Position numbers and translations under genes: made by a program. A stretch of DNA of 64,000 bases from Teredinibacter franksiae. Lineage in GTDB: Bacteria > Pseudomonadota > Gammaproteobacteria > Pseudomonadales > Cellvibrionaceae. The stretch is taken from positions 372,001 through 436,000 of the forward strand of contig NZ_JACJUV010000008.1 in assembly GCF_014218805.1 (NCBI RefSeq). Reading direction: 5' to 3'. Positions 1 through 8,366 of the stretch are shown in pieces. The number at the start of each line of letters is the position of its first letter. Position 1 is the first letter of the stretch. The notes under the pieces are model-generated. The model was not told the origin of the DNA and searched no databases. It saw only the letters and a list, made by a program, of their open reading frames with translations.

Positions 1-48
1 CCTTTTCTTTTCACCTAAACTCTAAGTATCTGATAACTGGAGATAAAT

Positions 49-1041
49 ATGGGACTTCTTTATTCACATTTGTCACTTCACGAACGGCAATTAATGTTTA
101 ATTGGCATCACTACCACAGCATACCCATTCGAGAGATTGCTCGCAGACTCGGTCGTTCTCACTCTACAATTTCACGAGAACTGAAACGCAATATCTCAAG
201 CTACTATGTACCAACCTGGTACCCACACCTTGCCCAATCGATGTATGAGCGGAAAATGAGGGTTAGAGCGCAACGGGAAAACCTGAAAAGTAGCAACACT
301 CAAGGCTACGTCATTGAAAAACTCAAGATAGGATGGACACCAGAGCTAATCTCAGGCCGTTTAAAGCACCATGAAACTCTACCCTATGTTTGCCATGAAA
401 CAATCTACCAATACATTTACAAAGAAGCACCTGAACTAATTTCCTGTTTGGCACGAAAACACAAATAACGTAAAAAGAAATATCCTGCTAGAAAATACAA
501 GCAAGCAATCAACAACAAAACATCCATCCTAGAGCGCCCCGAAATAATCAATGACCGACTTGAATTTGGTCACTGGGAAAGTGACTCCATCATCTCTGCA
601 GGTCAAAAACCTGGCTGTAACGTTGTTATTGAGCGCTGTACTCGCATGGTTCATATCACTAAGTTGAATGCAAAAACGGCAGAAGAAACGGAAAAGGCCC
701 TTGTAAACAAGCTTATTCACCACCCATGCGATTTCGTAAAATCCATTACTTATGACAACGGAACCGAAAACTCTAACCACTTAAAAACTAATGATCAGCT
801 AAAATGCGACTCGTTTTTTTGTCAGGCTTACCACTCATGGGAAAAAGGTGCTGTCGAACAAGTGAATGGCTTAATTCGTCGTTTCTTACCCAAAAAGACC
901 GATATCACTCAAATTTCAGATAAGAAAATATTAGAGATTGAACATATTCTAAACTCTCGCCCAAGAAAATGCCTTAATTACCGAACACCACTCGAAGTAT
1001 ACGAACAGTATCGCAAAGATCTTCCAATAAGCTCAGCCTAG
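49..1041 (+). pseudogene. IS30-family transposase, interrupted by one in-frame stop
   Basis: The frame encodes a near full-length IS30-type DDE transposase of about 330 codons, but codon 140 (466-468) is TAA. Reading continues in the same frame after it with no further stop until 1041. The N-terminal part carries the helix-turn-helix (IREIARRLGRSHSTISREL). The second part carries the catalytic triad: Asp179 in GHWESDS, Asp236 in TYDNGTEN and Glu270 in AVEQVNGL. The Asp-Glu spacing of 33 residues matches the IS30 DD(33)E pattern. A GGAG ribosome-binding site lies at 39-42. A CAA-to-TAA change would explain the stop, so this looks like a recent point inactivation rather than decay. Terminal inverted repeats could not be assigned. 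Readthrough or a sequencing error are alternatives. Confidence 0.88.
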
Positions 1042-1049
1042 AATGAAAA

Positions 1050-1080
1050 AGGCCGACTAGAAATTAATTTCTGTCGGCCT
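1050..1080. terminator. Palindromic stem-loop after the IS30 transposase
   Basis: AGGCCGAC pairs with GTCGGCCT, and the interior AGAAATTAATTTCT is itself a perfect palindrome, giving a long stem with a single bulged T. The T-run lies on the minus-strand side (five A on the plus strand just before the stem), so it would terminate leftward transcription best. It may belong to the insertion element. Confidence 0.5.
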
Positions 1081-1318
1081 CAACTTGTCACGGCCATCGG
1101 CTCCTCAGCCTGTACCGCTAATTTAGCGTAGCACAGCAGGATTAACTTGTCCAAAAATACCTGCGGGGTTTGGGGCGGCAAGCCCCAAGAGCTAAAACAC
1201 AAAACAACTATCTCTTAGTGTCGATTGGTATAAGCAAACCATTGATCCAGAAACTAAAAAGTAGTTAACTTGTGCTGCCCGTGCACTTTAATCTTGAAGC
1301 TGGCGAGTCTGGAAGACT

Positions 1319-1359
1319 TGTCAAGTTTTTGGATGTCCTTTTCTTATTTTCGGATGTCC
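1319..1359. repeat. Direct repeat with two GGATGTCC units
   Basis: Bases 1319-1345 are identical to 2640-2666 (27 bp). A second unit with the same GGATGTCCTTTTCTT core follows at 1352. The two 27-bp copies lie in the same orientation and bracket the RHS tail. The first bases of the window (CCTTTTCTTTT) resemble the end of a further copy on the far side of the IS30 gene. Confidence 0.8.
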
Positions 1360-1371
1360 TTTTCTTATTTT

Positions 1372-1406
1372 CCGGCCATCTCTGGCTAGGGCTTTTGCAG
1401 CTAAGG
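1372..1406. repeat. 35-bp direct repeat, copy 1
   Basis: This sequence recurs at 1504-1538 in the same orientation with one mismatch (TTTTG versus TTTTA). Both copies start CCGGCCATCTCTGGC. They lie next to the GGATGTCC units and probably reflect duplication by the same recombination events. Confidence 0.8.
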
Positions 1407-1503
1407 GGTAAATGAATTCAAAAAAGACCTGATGTCAAATGTAAGGCCTGACCCCTAGGGCTTCTTTGGATGTCTTTTTTCGTTCAAAATGAGCCCAACA
1501 GCC

Positions 1504-1538
1504 CCGGCCATCTCTGGCTAGGGCTTTTACAGCTAAGG
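1504..1538. repeat. 35-bp direct repeat, copy 2
   Basis: Second copy of the 1372-1406 repeat with a single mismatch. It is followed directly by a 20-bp tandem duplication (CTAATTAACGT... twice, 1541-1580). Confidence 0.8.
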
Positions 1539-1708
1539 CACTAATTAACGTGGCTGCCCCGCTAATTAACGTCGCTGCCCTATGTGTTGATTCCTACAGA
1601 CAATTATCAAAAACTCCCAACACTATCGCTACGACCAATGACACATTAAGAGTTAGGCTAGCGCCAAGAACCCCCTTTGCAAAAAAGTACTTTAACATCT
1701 CACCATCC

Positions 1709-2620
1709 TCATCGTTTATCAAAAACCCCATCTGTGCTACTACAATCACGGTTCGACCGACCACTTTCAATCACATTTTGACCTGTCTGCCGATTAACTA
1801 GGTATGTGTAGGTGGTTAAATGCCCTTGATGCTCGTACGTAACGCTATATTTCGATTCACCCGGCTCATGTGTTCGAGATTGTGCGTTAGCTTCACCGTA
1901 TACATGTGTACCGTATAACCCAAGCCCCGAGACTACAACCCCAGGTATAAAACCAAATACTTTCCCCACCGCTGCACCACCAACCAAAACAATTACACCT
2001 GTAGAGGTTTGATTGCGATTAACCTCCGATGCTCTTTGCTTATTCCAACTTTGAGCTTGGCTAGGCGTTAGCGGTCCATAGCCGATATTCACATCAACAA
2101 GTCTCCCACTCTCTGATCCACCGCTTTCACACCCACATTTCGACAACCCCATCGGGTCAACAAAATTCAAAGGGTCCCCCCCAACATAAGCATAAGTATT
2201 AATCCCCCCACCCAACCCAATCGGATCACTCTGAACATACCGCCCCAACGCCTGATCATAGTGACGATGCCAGTTATACCAAAGGCCAGAAATCTGGTCT
2301 AAATACTGCCCAGGAAGACCGATTTGAACACCCAGAAGCGGAGCCGCAGGATTATGGTGTTCAAAAACCCGACCAAAAGCGGAGTTTTCAGCACTCCAAC
2401 CCAGCTTATTATCCGATAAGCGGTACGCCTCATAAGGGCGGCCCAAATGATCGTTGTAGAGTGCATAAAAATTTTGTCTATCATCAACAATACCAACAAC
2501 CTCCCCGCCTAAATACACATACACTTGCATCTGGCTCGTGGAACTCCAGCTATTACGTCGCGTTTCAGCCAACAATGCACCGTTAGTACTATAGAGATAA
2601 TGACGGCTTTGCCCATACAT
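1709..2620 (-). pseudogene. Orphan RHS-repeat C-terminal tail (truncated RHS protein)
   Basis: The 303-codon frame has the hallmark RHS-associated core: NDHLGRPYEAY near residue 56, then DQALGRYVQSDPIGLGGG and DPLNFVDPMGL near 120-158. RHS and YD-repeat proteins normally run to well over 1000 residues, and the N-terminal repeats are absent here. The frame is cut at its 5' end by the GGATGTCC repeat array at 2640-2708, and an in-frame stop lies within that array. After the DPMGL boundary come about 145 residues of variable tip with a Gly/Val-rich hydrophobic stretch (about residues 208-240) and a polar C-terminus. In intact RHS proteins this region is usually a polymorphic toxin, but I do not recognise the domain and see no immunity gene beside it. 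It is probably a displaced cassette with no own expression signals, though a short expressed protein cannot be excluded. Confidence 0.75.
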
Positions 2621-2639
2621 ATATTTTTTAACCGTTCGC

Positions 2640-2708
2640 TGTCAAGTTTTTGGATGTCCTTTTCTTCATCAATGTTTGGATGTCCTTTTTTTTATATATT
2701 GGATGTCC
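2640..2708. repeat. Array of three GGATGTCC units at the RHS truncation point
   Basis: GGATGTCC followed by a T-rich run occurs at 2652, 2678 and 2701, and looser versions follow to about 2766. The first unit sits in a 27-bp block identical to 1319-1345. The array lies exactly where the RHS coding sequence loses its N-terminal part. Confidence 0.75.
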
Positions 2709-2840
2709 TTTTTTTTATATAGGACTGCAATGTCTTTATATAGTGGTTTCTTAACCTGGCTGTCCTATTTATTTATAAAAAATAGTATGTGTGGCATTAA
2801 GCCAACCAACATCTTCGCTACAAAGCCCGAAACTCCAAAC

Positions 2841-2868
2841 AAAAAATAGGGAGCCAATGGCCCCCTAT
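2841..2868 (-). terminator. Rho-independent terminator of the PL11 gene
   Basis: On the minus strand the stem ATAGGGGGCC / GGCTCCCTAT (one mismatch, 3-nt loop) is followed by six T. It lies about 30 bp past the stop codon of the PL11 gene. Confidence 0.8.
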
Positions 2869-2897
2869 ACATACAAACTAAAGTTCAATAAACACTA

Positions 2898-5800
2898 CTA
2901 CGGAAAGGTAATATCTCCCTCGGCATCGGGTGCACCTGTGAACTTAAACTGATACTGATAAACACTACCCGAGTTTAGAACAATACTGTCGCTGCCGTCT
3001 GCAGCAGTACCAGTACCATCATCCACGAATACGCCGTAATTTTTTACGCTTTTCGAAATTCGCTTACGCGGTGCTCCGTCCTCAATACGGTATAACTCAA
3101 AATCATTATCCGCTTGGGCAGGGTCGAAACCCTGAAGATTCCAGCGTACCTCAATAGCATTACTACCATCTTTAGCCACAATGCGCGTGGACATGTTCGA
3201 CCCATCAGCGGGTGCCGTACCGTAAGTAATTTGAGCCTCCGGAACGGTGCTCACAGCAGCAGGATTATTGATTTTGAACATATACCAATAATCAACGCCT
3301 TTAAACAGAGGCTCAACACTTCCGTCGTCAGTGAATGTACCAGTAGCATCTACCCCTGCCGCAACACGCACACGCTTATCCGTAGAGTCTTTGTCATTAC
3401 GGTAAACATCTATGGCGCCATCAATCACATAACCCTGAAGGTCCCAACTTAAATCAATGGCATCACCATTAAGTGTGGACGTAAGGTTGGTCATCTGAGG
3501 CTCAGCCGTCGGCTCAACTGTTGGTTCAACTGTTGCGCTAAAGACTATATGACCCACTTCAGCGGAATTAGTACCGTCGGCTATGAACTTAAACTGATAG
3601 TGATAGGTATCACCTAAAACCAAATCACCTGTCGCTGCCGTGTCATCACCATTATCTTCAAATGTACCCCAGGGCTTAACACCTCTCGAAATACGTGTAC
3701 GCCCAGAGACGCCACTTTGGTAACGGTATAACTCAATGGTGCCGTTAGTAAGAGCAGGATCAAATCCCTGAAGGTTCCAACGTACTTCAATGACATCACC
3801 ATCCGGAGTGGACTTGATGGAAGTCGTCAGGTTTTCCCCATCAGCGGGTGCCGTACCGTAAGTAATTTGAGCCTCCGGAACGGTGCTCACAGCAGCAGGA
3901 TTATTGATTTTGAACATATACCAATAATCAACGCCTTTAAACAGAGGCTCAACACTTCCGTCGTCAGTGAATGTACCAGTAGCATCTACCCCTGCCGCAA
4001 CACGCACACGCTTATCCGTAGAGTCCTTGTCATTACGGTAAACATCTATGGCGCCATCAATCACATAACCCTGAAGGTCCCAGCTTAAATCAATGGCATC
4101 ACCATTAAGTGTGGACGTGAGGTTGGTCATCTGAGGCTCAGCCGTTGGCTCAGCCGTTGGCTCAGCCGTTGGCTCAGCCGTTGGCAATGCTGCTACGTTA
4201 TAAACAATCTCCGCTTCAGCGTCAGTATTCGGGTTACCACCATTAATCTTGAACATGTACCAGTAGCTTTGCCCATCAACCAAGGCTTCTACACTGCCGT
4301 CATCAACAAAGCTGCCACTAGCCAGCAAGCCTACTGCGATGCGACTTCGTCCGCCTATTGCATCAATTGTATTACGGTACAACTCAACAGAAGTAATTTC
4401 AGATGGGAAGTGTTTCAAATCCCAGCTGACATTAATGCCATTCGCAACCAAACTCGTTTCCAAGTTGGTTTCGGGAGGCAAGCTCACAGAGTTTGTAACC
4501 TGCGAAGGCTGGATTTCACTGTCAGCGTCTGTTACTTCAACCCAGTAGTAATAGGTCGTATCTGCTGCCGGCGCTGCATCAACCCAAGACGTTTCAACTG
4601 CATCGACAGTTCCCATTGATTCACGCTCAGATCCATCCGGATTAGTGCCTCGGAAGATTTCAACACTGGCAACATCAACACTTGAGATTTCCCACGAAAC
4701 TTGCATTTGCAGAGGTTCAGTGCTCTTCACTTCAGCCCAAGCACCTACCATTGGTAACCCTTCATCAGGAGGAATGAATGCATGTACACGAGGCATTACG
4801 GGTTTTGCGCCGCCCTGCAATGTAACCTTTAACGTGTACCAATAGTTCACACCAGGTAGGGCTGGCCCCCAATCACCTGCAGACCTCCGTGGAGTATTGT
4901 CTACATATGAGCCAGAAACAGGAGCACTTGATAAAATACGAACACGACCACCATCACTATCACTGGTATTTCGGTATAGCTCTACAGAGATAATATCCTG
5001 GGCGAAGTTACCTACTTCCCACGTTATTTCGATTGTATTATTAACGAATTCAGCTTCAGTTGTTCGAATGGACTCAGGTACGTGCACACCAAAACGTGCA
5101 TCCGATAAATAGGTTGCGGCTGCAGTTGCATCGCTAAATTCTACCCAATAGAAATAGGCTGCCCCCTCTACAACACTACTTTCATCAATCCAGAACTCCG
5201 CCGATGCATCAACTGAGCCAACCAAAGTTTTAGCACTCTCGTTAGGAATATCATCAGCAGCGAGAGCGTCTACACGATAAATTTTGATTTCGGAAATATC
5301 AATATTCTCAGTTTCCCAAACCAGCTTAACGGGGCCCTCATTAAAAGCTTGTGATTGAACAGCACCCACCCAATTGTATGGCAATAACGTGGAGGTGAGC
5401 CTGGTTTTACTGGTGTGCACCTCATCCCCTACGGTAGATGACAGCTCGGCCCAGTAGTAATAATCGACATCGGGTACCACGTCAGTGTCAACGTAGACAA
5501 GCGCATCACCCGTCAAGGCTTCAGACGTCAGGTTCGCGATTGAAACACGCCCTTCTGGATCTGCATCGCTATCGCGGAAAATTTCGATTCCGCCGATGTC
5601 AAAGCCATTCGTGTGCAAGCGCACTTCAACGTCGTCAGCATTACCCTGAGCAACAAATTTCGCCCACTCCCCACCTTCGATGGCAGTGACATTGGCTTCC
5701 CAGCGTAAATCCATACCTGGCCCCACATAGAAGCTTGGGTGCGGTGGCTGGTTGTAACCCACATTCTGCCACGCAACGGCTTTACGGTACTGATCATCGT

Positions 5801-7703
5801 GCATGAGTGTATGCATACGCGTACTAGCGGAGTGCGGTGACGAATAGATCATCAGCTTACTGTCGATCGAATCGGACCACACAACCTCTTCACGCCAGTC
5901 ACCAAACAAGTCAGCCTGTAAGCTGGGGTTGGCTTTAGTCCCATTATTGGACGAAGCGCCATCATCACCAGCGTTCAACATGGTGTAGTCTTCGGCGCCC
6001 AAGTAGTTCCACTTAGAGATACTGGTTCCATCAAGAAGTTCGCGTAACAAATCACCTTCCCACCAAATAGCGAAGTTGATTGTACTTGGCATGTCTCCAC
6101 CAAGATCAGCTCCATCAGCCGCCGTAAGGTTGCCTCGCGAGGCCCAACTTTCGTTACCAATAAAACGCGGGTCAATATCGGCACTTATACCACGACCTAC
6201 GTCACCCGTAACACCGGGAACACCCCAAAGAATCTCGCCTGTCGCGGCATCGTGCATTTCTACACCATTTTCACCATAGCAATCTTCGCTTTCGTGCGGG
6301 CTAAAAACTTCCAAACCCGCGCGCGCCGGATTAAAGTCGCCCATATGGATCGCGTCACCATCACATAACCCTGTGGCGTAAAGAATGCGGCCATCATCAT
6401 CAATAGCACCAGAGCCGTAAACAATTTCATCTTTGCCGTCGCCATCCACATCACCTACGGTTAGGTTGTGATTGCCTTGCCCATACATGTCGCTACTGAA
6501 TTGGCCATTAGCCCCTTCTACGGCGATGTCGCTATCAAACACCCAACGGTCAACGAATGCACCATCTACCCAGTCGAAAGCCGCAACAACTACACGGGTA
6601 TATACACCGCGAGTCATAACCAAACTAGGATTGCCCTCACCAAAGGAAGCAACAGCGGCCATCATACGGTCAACGCGGTTACCGTAGGAGTCACCCCAAG
6701 CACTGACAACACCACGCTCCGGAGAGAAATCTATTGTATCTAGCGCTTCAGCCGAAAGGCCATCAAACATGGTGAGGAATTCTGGCCCCTCAATGATGTA
6801 GCCACTGTCATTGCGGTATTCTGCCTCAGAGTCACCAATTACAACACCACGTCCATCAACGGTGCCGTCGGCGGTTTTTATGGCCAGCTCAGCACGACCA
6901 TCACCGTCAAAGTCATAAACTATGAAGGGATTGTAGTGGGCGCCAGCGCGAACATTTTTACCTAAATCGATTCGCCACAACTGTGTGCCTTCCAAGGTAT
7001 AGGCGTCGATAAATACATTACCTGTAATACCTGACTGAGAGTTATCCCTTGAGCCACCGTTCACCTGCCCCTCAGCGGTGTCTACTGGCATCCACTTAAG
7101 AATGATCTCGTACTGGCCATCGCCATCTAAATCTGCCGCACTCGCATCGTTCGCGTCATAAGTGTATTTTTCATCGCCAATCCGCCCATCTTTTGGCCGA
7201 TTCAGATCAATGGTGTGGTAGGCCGCAGCCCAAGGTTGAACAGCTGCTGAGGCACCAACCTCTGTGTCGCCAACCATACCGAGCACCTGGTAGCTATCAC
7301 CAGGCTGACCGTCTTCATCACTAAAAAAGGTCGTGTGCGTAAGTGGAGACTCGTTTAATTTACTGCCATTTCGATAAACATCAAACGCGATCAACGAACT
7401 ATCTGTTCCCAGTAATCGCCAACTAACGGCATTGCCTTTAGTAACCGGAAAGACAACCAAGCCCCTATCCAGATACTCCACTTTAGCCGGGTCCGTTTTA
7501 ACAATGGGCTCTGGCGTTGGTGCGGCCGTTGGCACAGGCACCTCTACAGGTGCGGGTGTAGCCGTTGGATTCGGTTGTTCAAACGACTCACCGCCGTTAT
7601 ATCCACCACCACAGGCACTCACGAGAAGTGCTGATGCCAGCGTGAGGCAACCCCGTTTCGTAATTTTTTGCCAGTAAGTACTGGCGCAGGTTTGTTTGAA
7701 CAT
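2898..7703 (-). CDS. Giant modular rhamnogalacturonan lyase (PL11) lipoprotein
   Basis: Secreted lyase predicted to cleave the alpha-1,4 GalA-Rha bond of the RG-I backbone by beta-elimination. The protein has 1601 residues. It starts with a lipoprotein signal whose lipobox is LVSAC, lipidated at Cys31, followed by a Pro/Thr linker (about 40-75). The PL11 beta-propeller domain spans about 75-665. It shows the family pattern, including YLDRGLVVF at its start, DLDGDGQYEI (191), DFDGDGRAEL and DVDGDGKDEI calcium-type loops, and the C-terminal AWQNVGYNQPPHPSFYVG. The last 930 residues are a train of roughly nine FN3-like or calcium-loop modules of about 95 residues, two of which are identical in protein sequence and are separated by Thr-Ala-Glu-Pro repeats. 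PL11 enzymes are usually around 600 residues, so the tail is unusual and probably serves surface display or binding. It is divergent from the TonB receptor gene. Confidence 0.92.
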   Translation of the reverse strand: MFKQTCASTYWQKITKRGCLTLASALLVSACGGGYNGGESFEQPNPTATPAPVEVPVPTAAPTPEPIVKTDPAKVEYLDRGLVVFPVTKGNAVSWRLLGTDSSLIAFDVYRNGSKLNESPLTHTTFFSDEDGQPGDSYQVLGMVGDTEVGASAAVQPWAAAYHTIDLNRPKDGRIGDEKYTYDANDASAADLDGDGQYEIILKWMPVDTAEGQVNGGSRDNSQSGITGNVFIDAYTLEGTQLWRIDLGKNVRAGAHYNPFIVYDFDGDGRAELAIKTADGTVDGRGVVIGDSEAEYRNDSGYIIEGPEFLTMFDGLSAEALDTIDFSPERGVVSAWGDSYGNRVDRMMAAVASFGEGNPSLVMTRGVYTRVVVAAFDWVDGAFVDRWVFDSDIAVEGANGQFSSDMYGQGNHNLTVGDVDGDGKDEIVYGSGAIDDDGRILYATGLCDGDAIHMGDFNPARAGLEVFSPHESEDCYGENGVEMHDAATGEILWGVPGVTGDVGRGISADIDPRFIGNESWASRGNLTAADGADLGGDMPSTINFAIWWEGDLLRELLDGTSISKWNYLGAEDYTMLNAGDDGASSNNGTKANPSLQADLFGDWREEVVWSDSIDSKLMIYSSPHSASTRMHTLMHDDQYRKAVAWQNVGYNQPPHPSFYVGPGMDLRWEANVTAIEGGEWAKFVAQGNADDVEVRLHTNGFDIGGIEIFRDSDADPEGRVSIANLTSEALTGDALVYVDTDVVPDVDYYYWAELSSTVGDEVHTSKTRLTSTLLPYNWVGAVQSQAFNEGPVKLVWETENIDISEIKIYRVDALAADDIPNESAKTLVGSVDASAEFWIDESSVVEGAAYFYWVEFSDATAAATYLSDARFGVHVPESIRTTEAEFVNNTIEITWEVGNFAQDIISVELYRNTSDSDGGRVRILSSAPVSGSYVDNTPRRSAGDWGPALPGVNYWYTLKVTLQGGAKPVMPRVHAFIPPDEGLPMVGAWAEVKSTEPLQMQVSWEISSVDVASVEIFRGTNPDGSERESMGTVDAVETSWVDAAPAADTTYYYWVEVTDADSEIQPSQVTNSVSLPPETNLETSLVANGINVSWDLKHFPSEITSVELYRNTIDAIGGRSRIAVGLLASGSFVDDGSVEALVDGQSYWYMFKINGGNPNTDAEAEIVYNVAALPTAEPTAEPTAEPTAEPQMTNLTSTLNGDAIDLSWDLQGYVIDGAIDVYRNDKDSTDKRVRVAAGVDATGTFTDDGSVEPLFKGVDYWYMFKINNPAAVSTVPEAQITYGTAPADGENLTTSIKSTPDGDVIEVRWNLQGFDPALTNGTIELYRYQSGVSGRTRISRGVKPWGTFEDNGDDTAATGDLVLGDTYHYQFKFIADGTNSAEVGHIVFSATVEPTVEPTAEPQMTNLTSTLNGDAIDLSWDLQGYVIDGAIDVYRNDKDSTDKRVRVAAGVDATGTFTDDGSVEPLFKGVDYWYMFKINNPAAVSTVPEAQITYGTAPADGSNMSTRIVAKDGSNAIEVRWNLQGFDPAQADNDFELYRIEDGAPRKRISKSVKNYGVFVDDGTGTAADGSDSIVLNSGSVYQYQFKFTGAPDAEGDITFP
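3201..3516 (-). repeat. Internal DNA repeat in the PL11 gene, copy A
   Basis: This 316-bp segment matches 3837-4152 with only four differences that I could find, all synonymous in the PL11 frame. It encodes one FN3-like module (MTNLTSTLNG... to ...PEAQITYGT) plus part of the Pro/Thr linker. Confidence 0.85.
3837..4152 (-). repeat. Internal DNA repeat in the PL11 gene, copy B
   Basis: Second copy of the 3201-3516 module, offset by exactly 636 bp, in frame. A four-fold tandem of the PTAE codon block (about 4137-4184) follows it and is absent from the linker of copy A, which has fewer units. Confidence 0.85.
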
Positions 7704-8366
7704 CTATATGTCTCCAGGTAAGAGAGGCGAAACAGCGTAAAAATGCACGCAGATCTAACGCTTTTTAGTTTAGCTCAAGCCATTAGAGCGCCTGAACACT
7801 TCCGCCGAATATCTTGTTAATAGTGAAAGCCATTTTTATTGTCGAAACAACAGAATCATATTCCATCAGCTTTCATCATAACAGCTCATTTAAAATCATT
7901 TCAATGATTGTGCGAGATTTCGACAGATAGTTTTTTTATTTCTACAATTAATTCCGAGCTAGCAAAAAAAATACAATTTAAAACTAAAACATTAAGCGAA
8001 ATCGATCAAAAACAACTACTTTAGTGGTATTAAATATGTATTTTTCCTTTTATTTTCAAATAGTTATCGCGAAAAAGCTCAATATCCCCACCACAATCCC
8101 TTATATCAACTTTTTTTTACTGCTAAAAAAACAAGTTGCGAGAAGATTATTTGGGTCAAATTTACTCAAACAACAAAACCTCTTTGTTTCTTTTTGCACG
8201 CAACCTGTTCCGTTTGGTTACAAAAACGTCTAATTAGCCATGGTTTAGTCGCTACAACTGACCGCTAATGATTGGTATTGATTTAATATGCGTTGACCCG
8301 AGTAATAGTTCTGCTTATTATCGGGACCATAAAACGAAACCGCTTACATCCTGCTGGGAGATGACA
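7704..8366. other. Divergent promoter region between PL11 and the TonB receptor
   Basis: An AT-rich intergenic stretch between divergent genes. A candidate operator (TTTTTGATCGATTT on the minus strand) lies at 7999-8012. The open frame at 8024-8233 has no features of a real gene. The upstream extension of the TonB receptor frame (8268-8366) is untranslated by my reading. Confidence 0.5.
7999..8012 (-). promoter_or_regulatory. Candidate TGATCG operator upstream of TonB receptor/PL11
   Basis: TTTTTGATCGATTT on the minus strand. Similar sequences occur upstream of GH105 (13761), between PL26 and DUF1961 (32906), and upstream of the rhamnose operon (43741). The role is inference from recurrence only. 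Confidence 0.35.

Larger units (their letters stand above)
1082..1708. other. Repeat-rich spacer with mobile-element and RHS debris
   Basis: No convincing gene was seen. The stretch holds GGATGTCC-type direct repeats (1331, 1352, degenerate 1468), a 35-bp direct repeat pair and a 20-bp tandem (1541-1560 and 1562-1580). At 1305-1325 a short plus-strand reading gives ESGRLVK, resembling the ESGRLVD segment of the RHS gene on the opposite strand, so it may be another RHS scrap. An open frame at 1550-1801 has no recognisable features and overlaps the RHS tail. Confidence 0.5.

Noticed and set aside
1550..1801. Plus-strand frame of 83 codons in the repeat region
   Set aside because: It overlaps the RHS tail, shows no ribosome-binding site and starts in a tandem repeat. 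Treated as noise.
8268..8366. Upstream extension of the TonB receptor frame
   Set aside because: A good GGGAG site precedes the ATG at 8367, and the extension would put a long charged stretch before the signal peptide.
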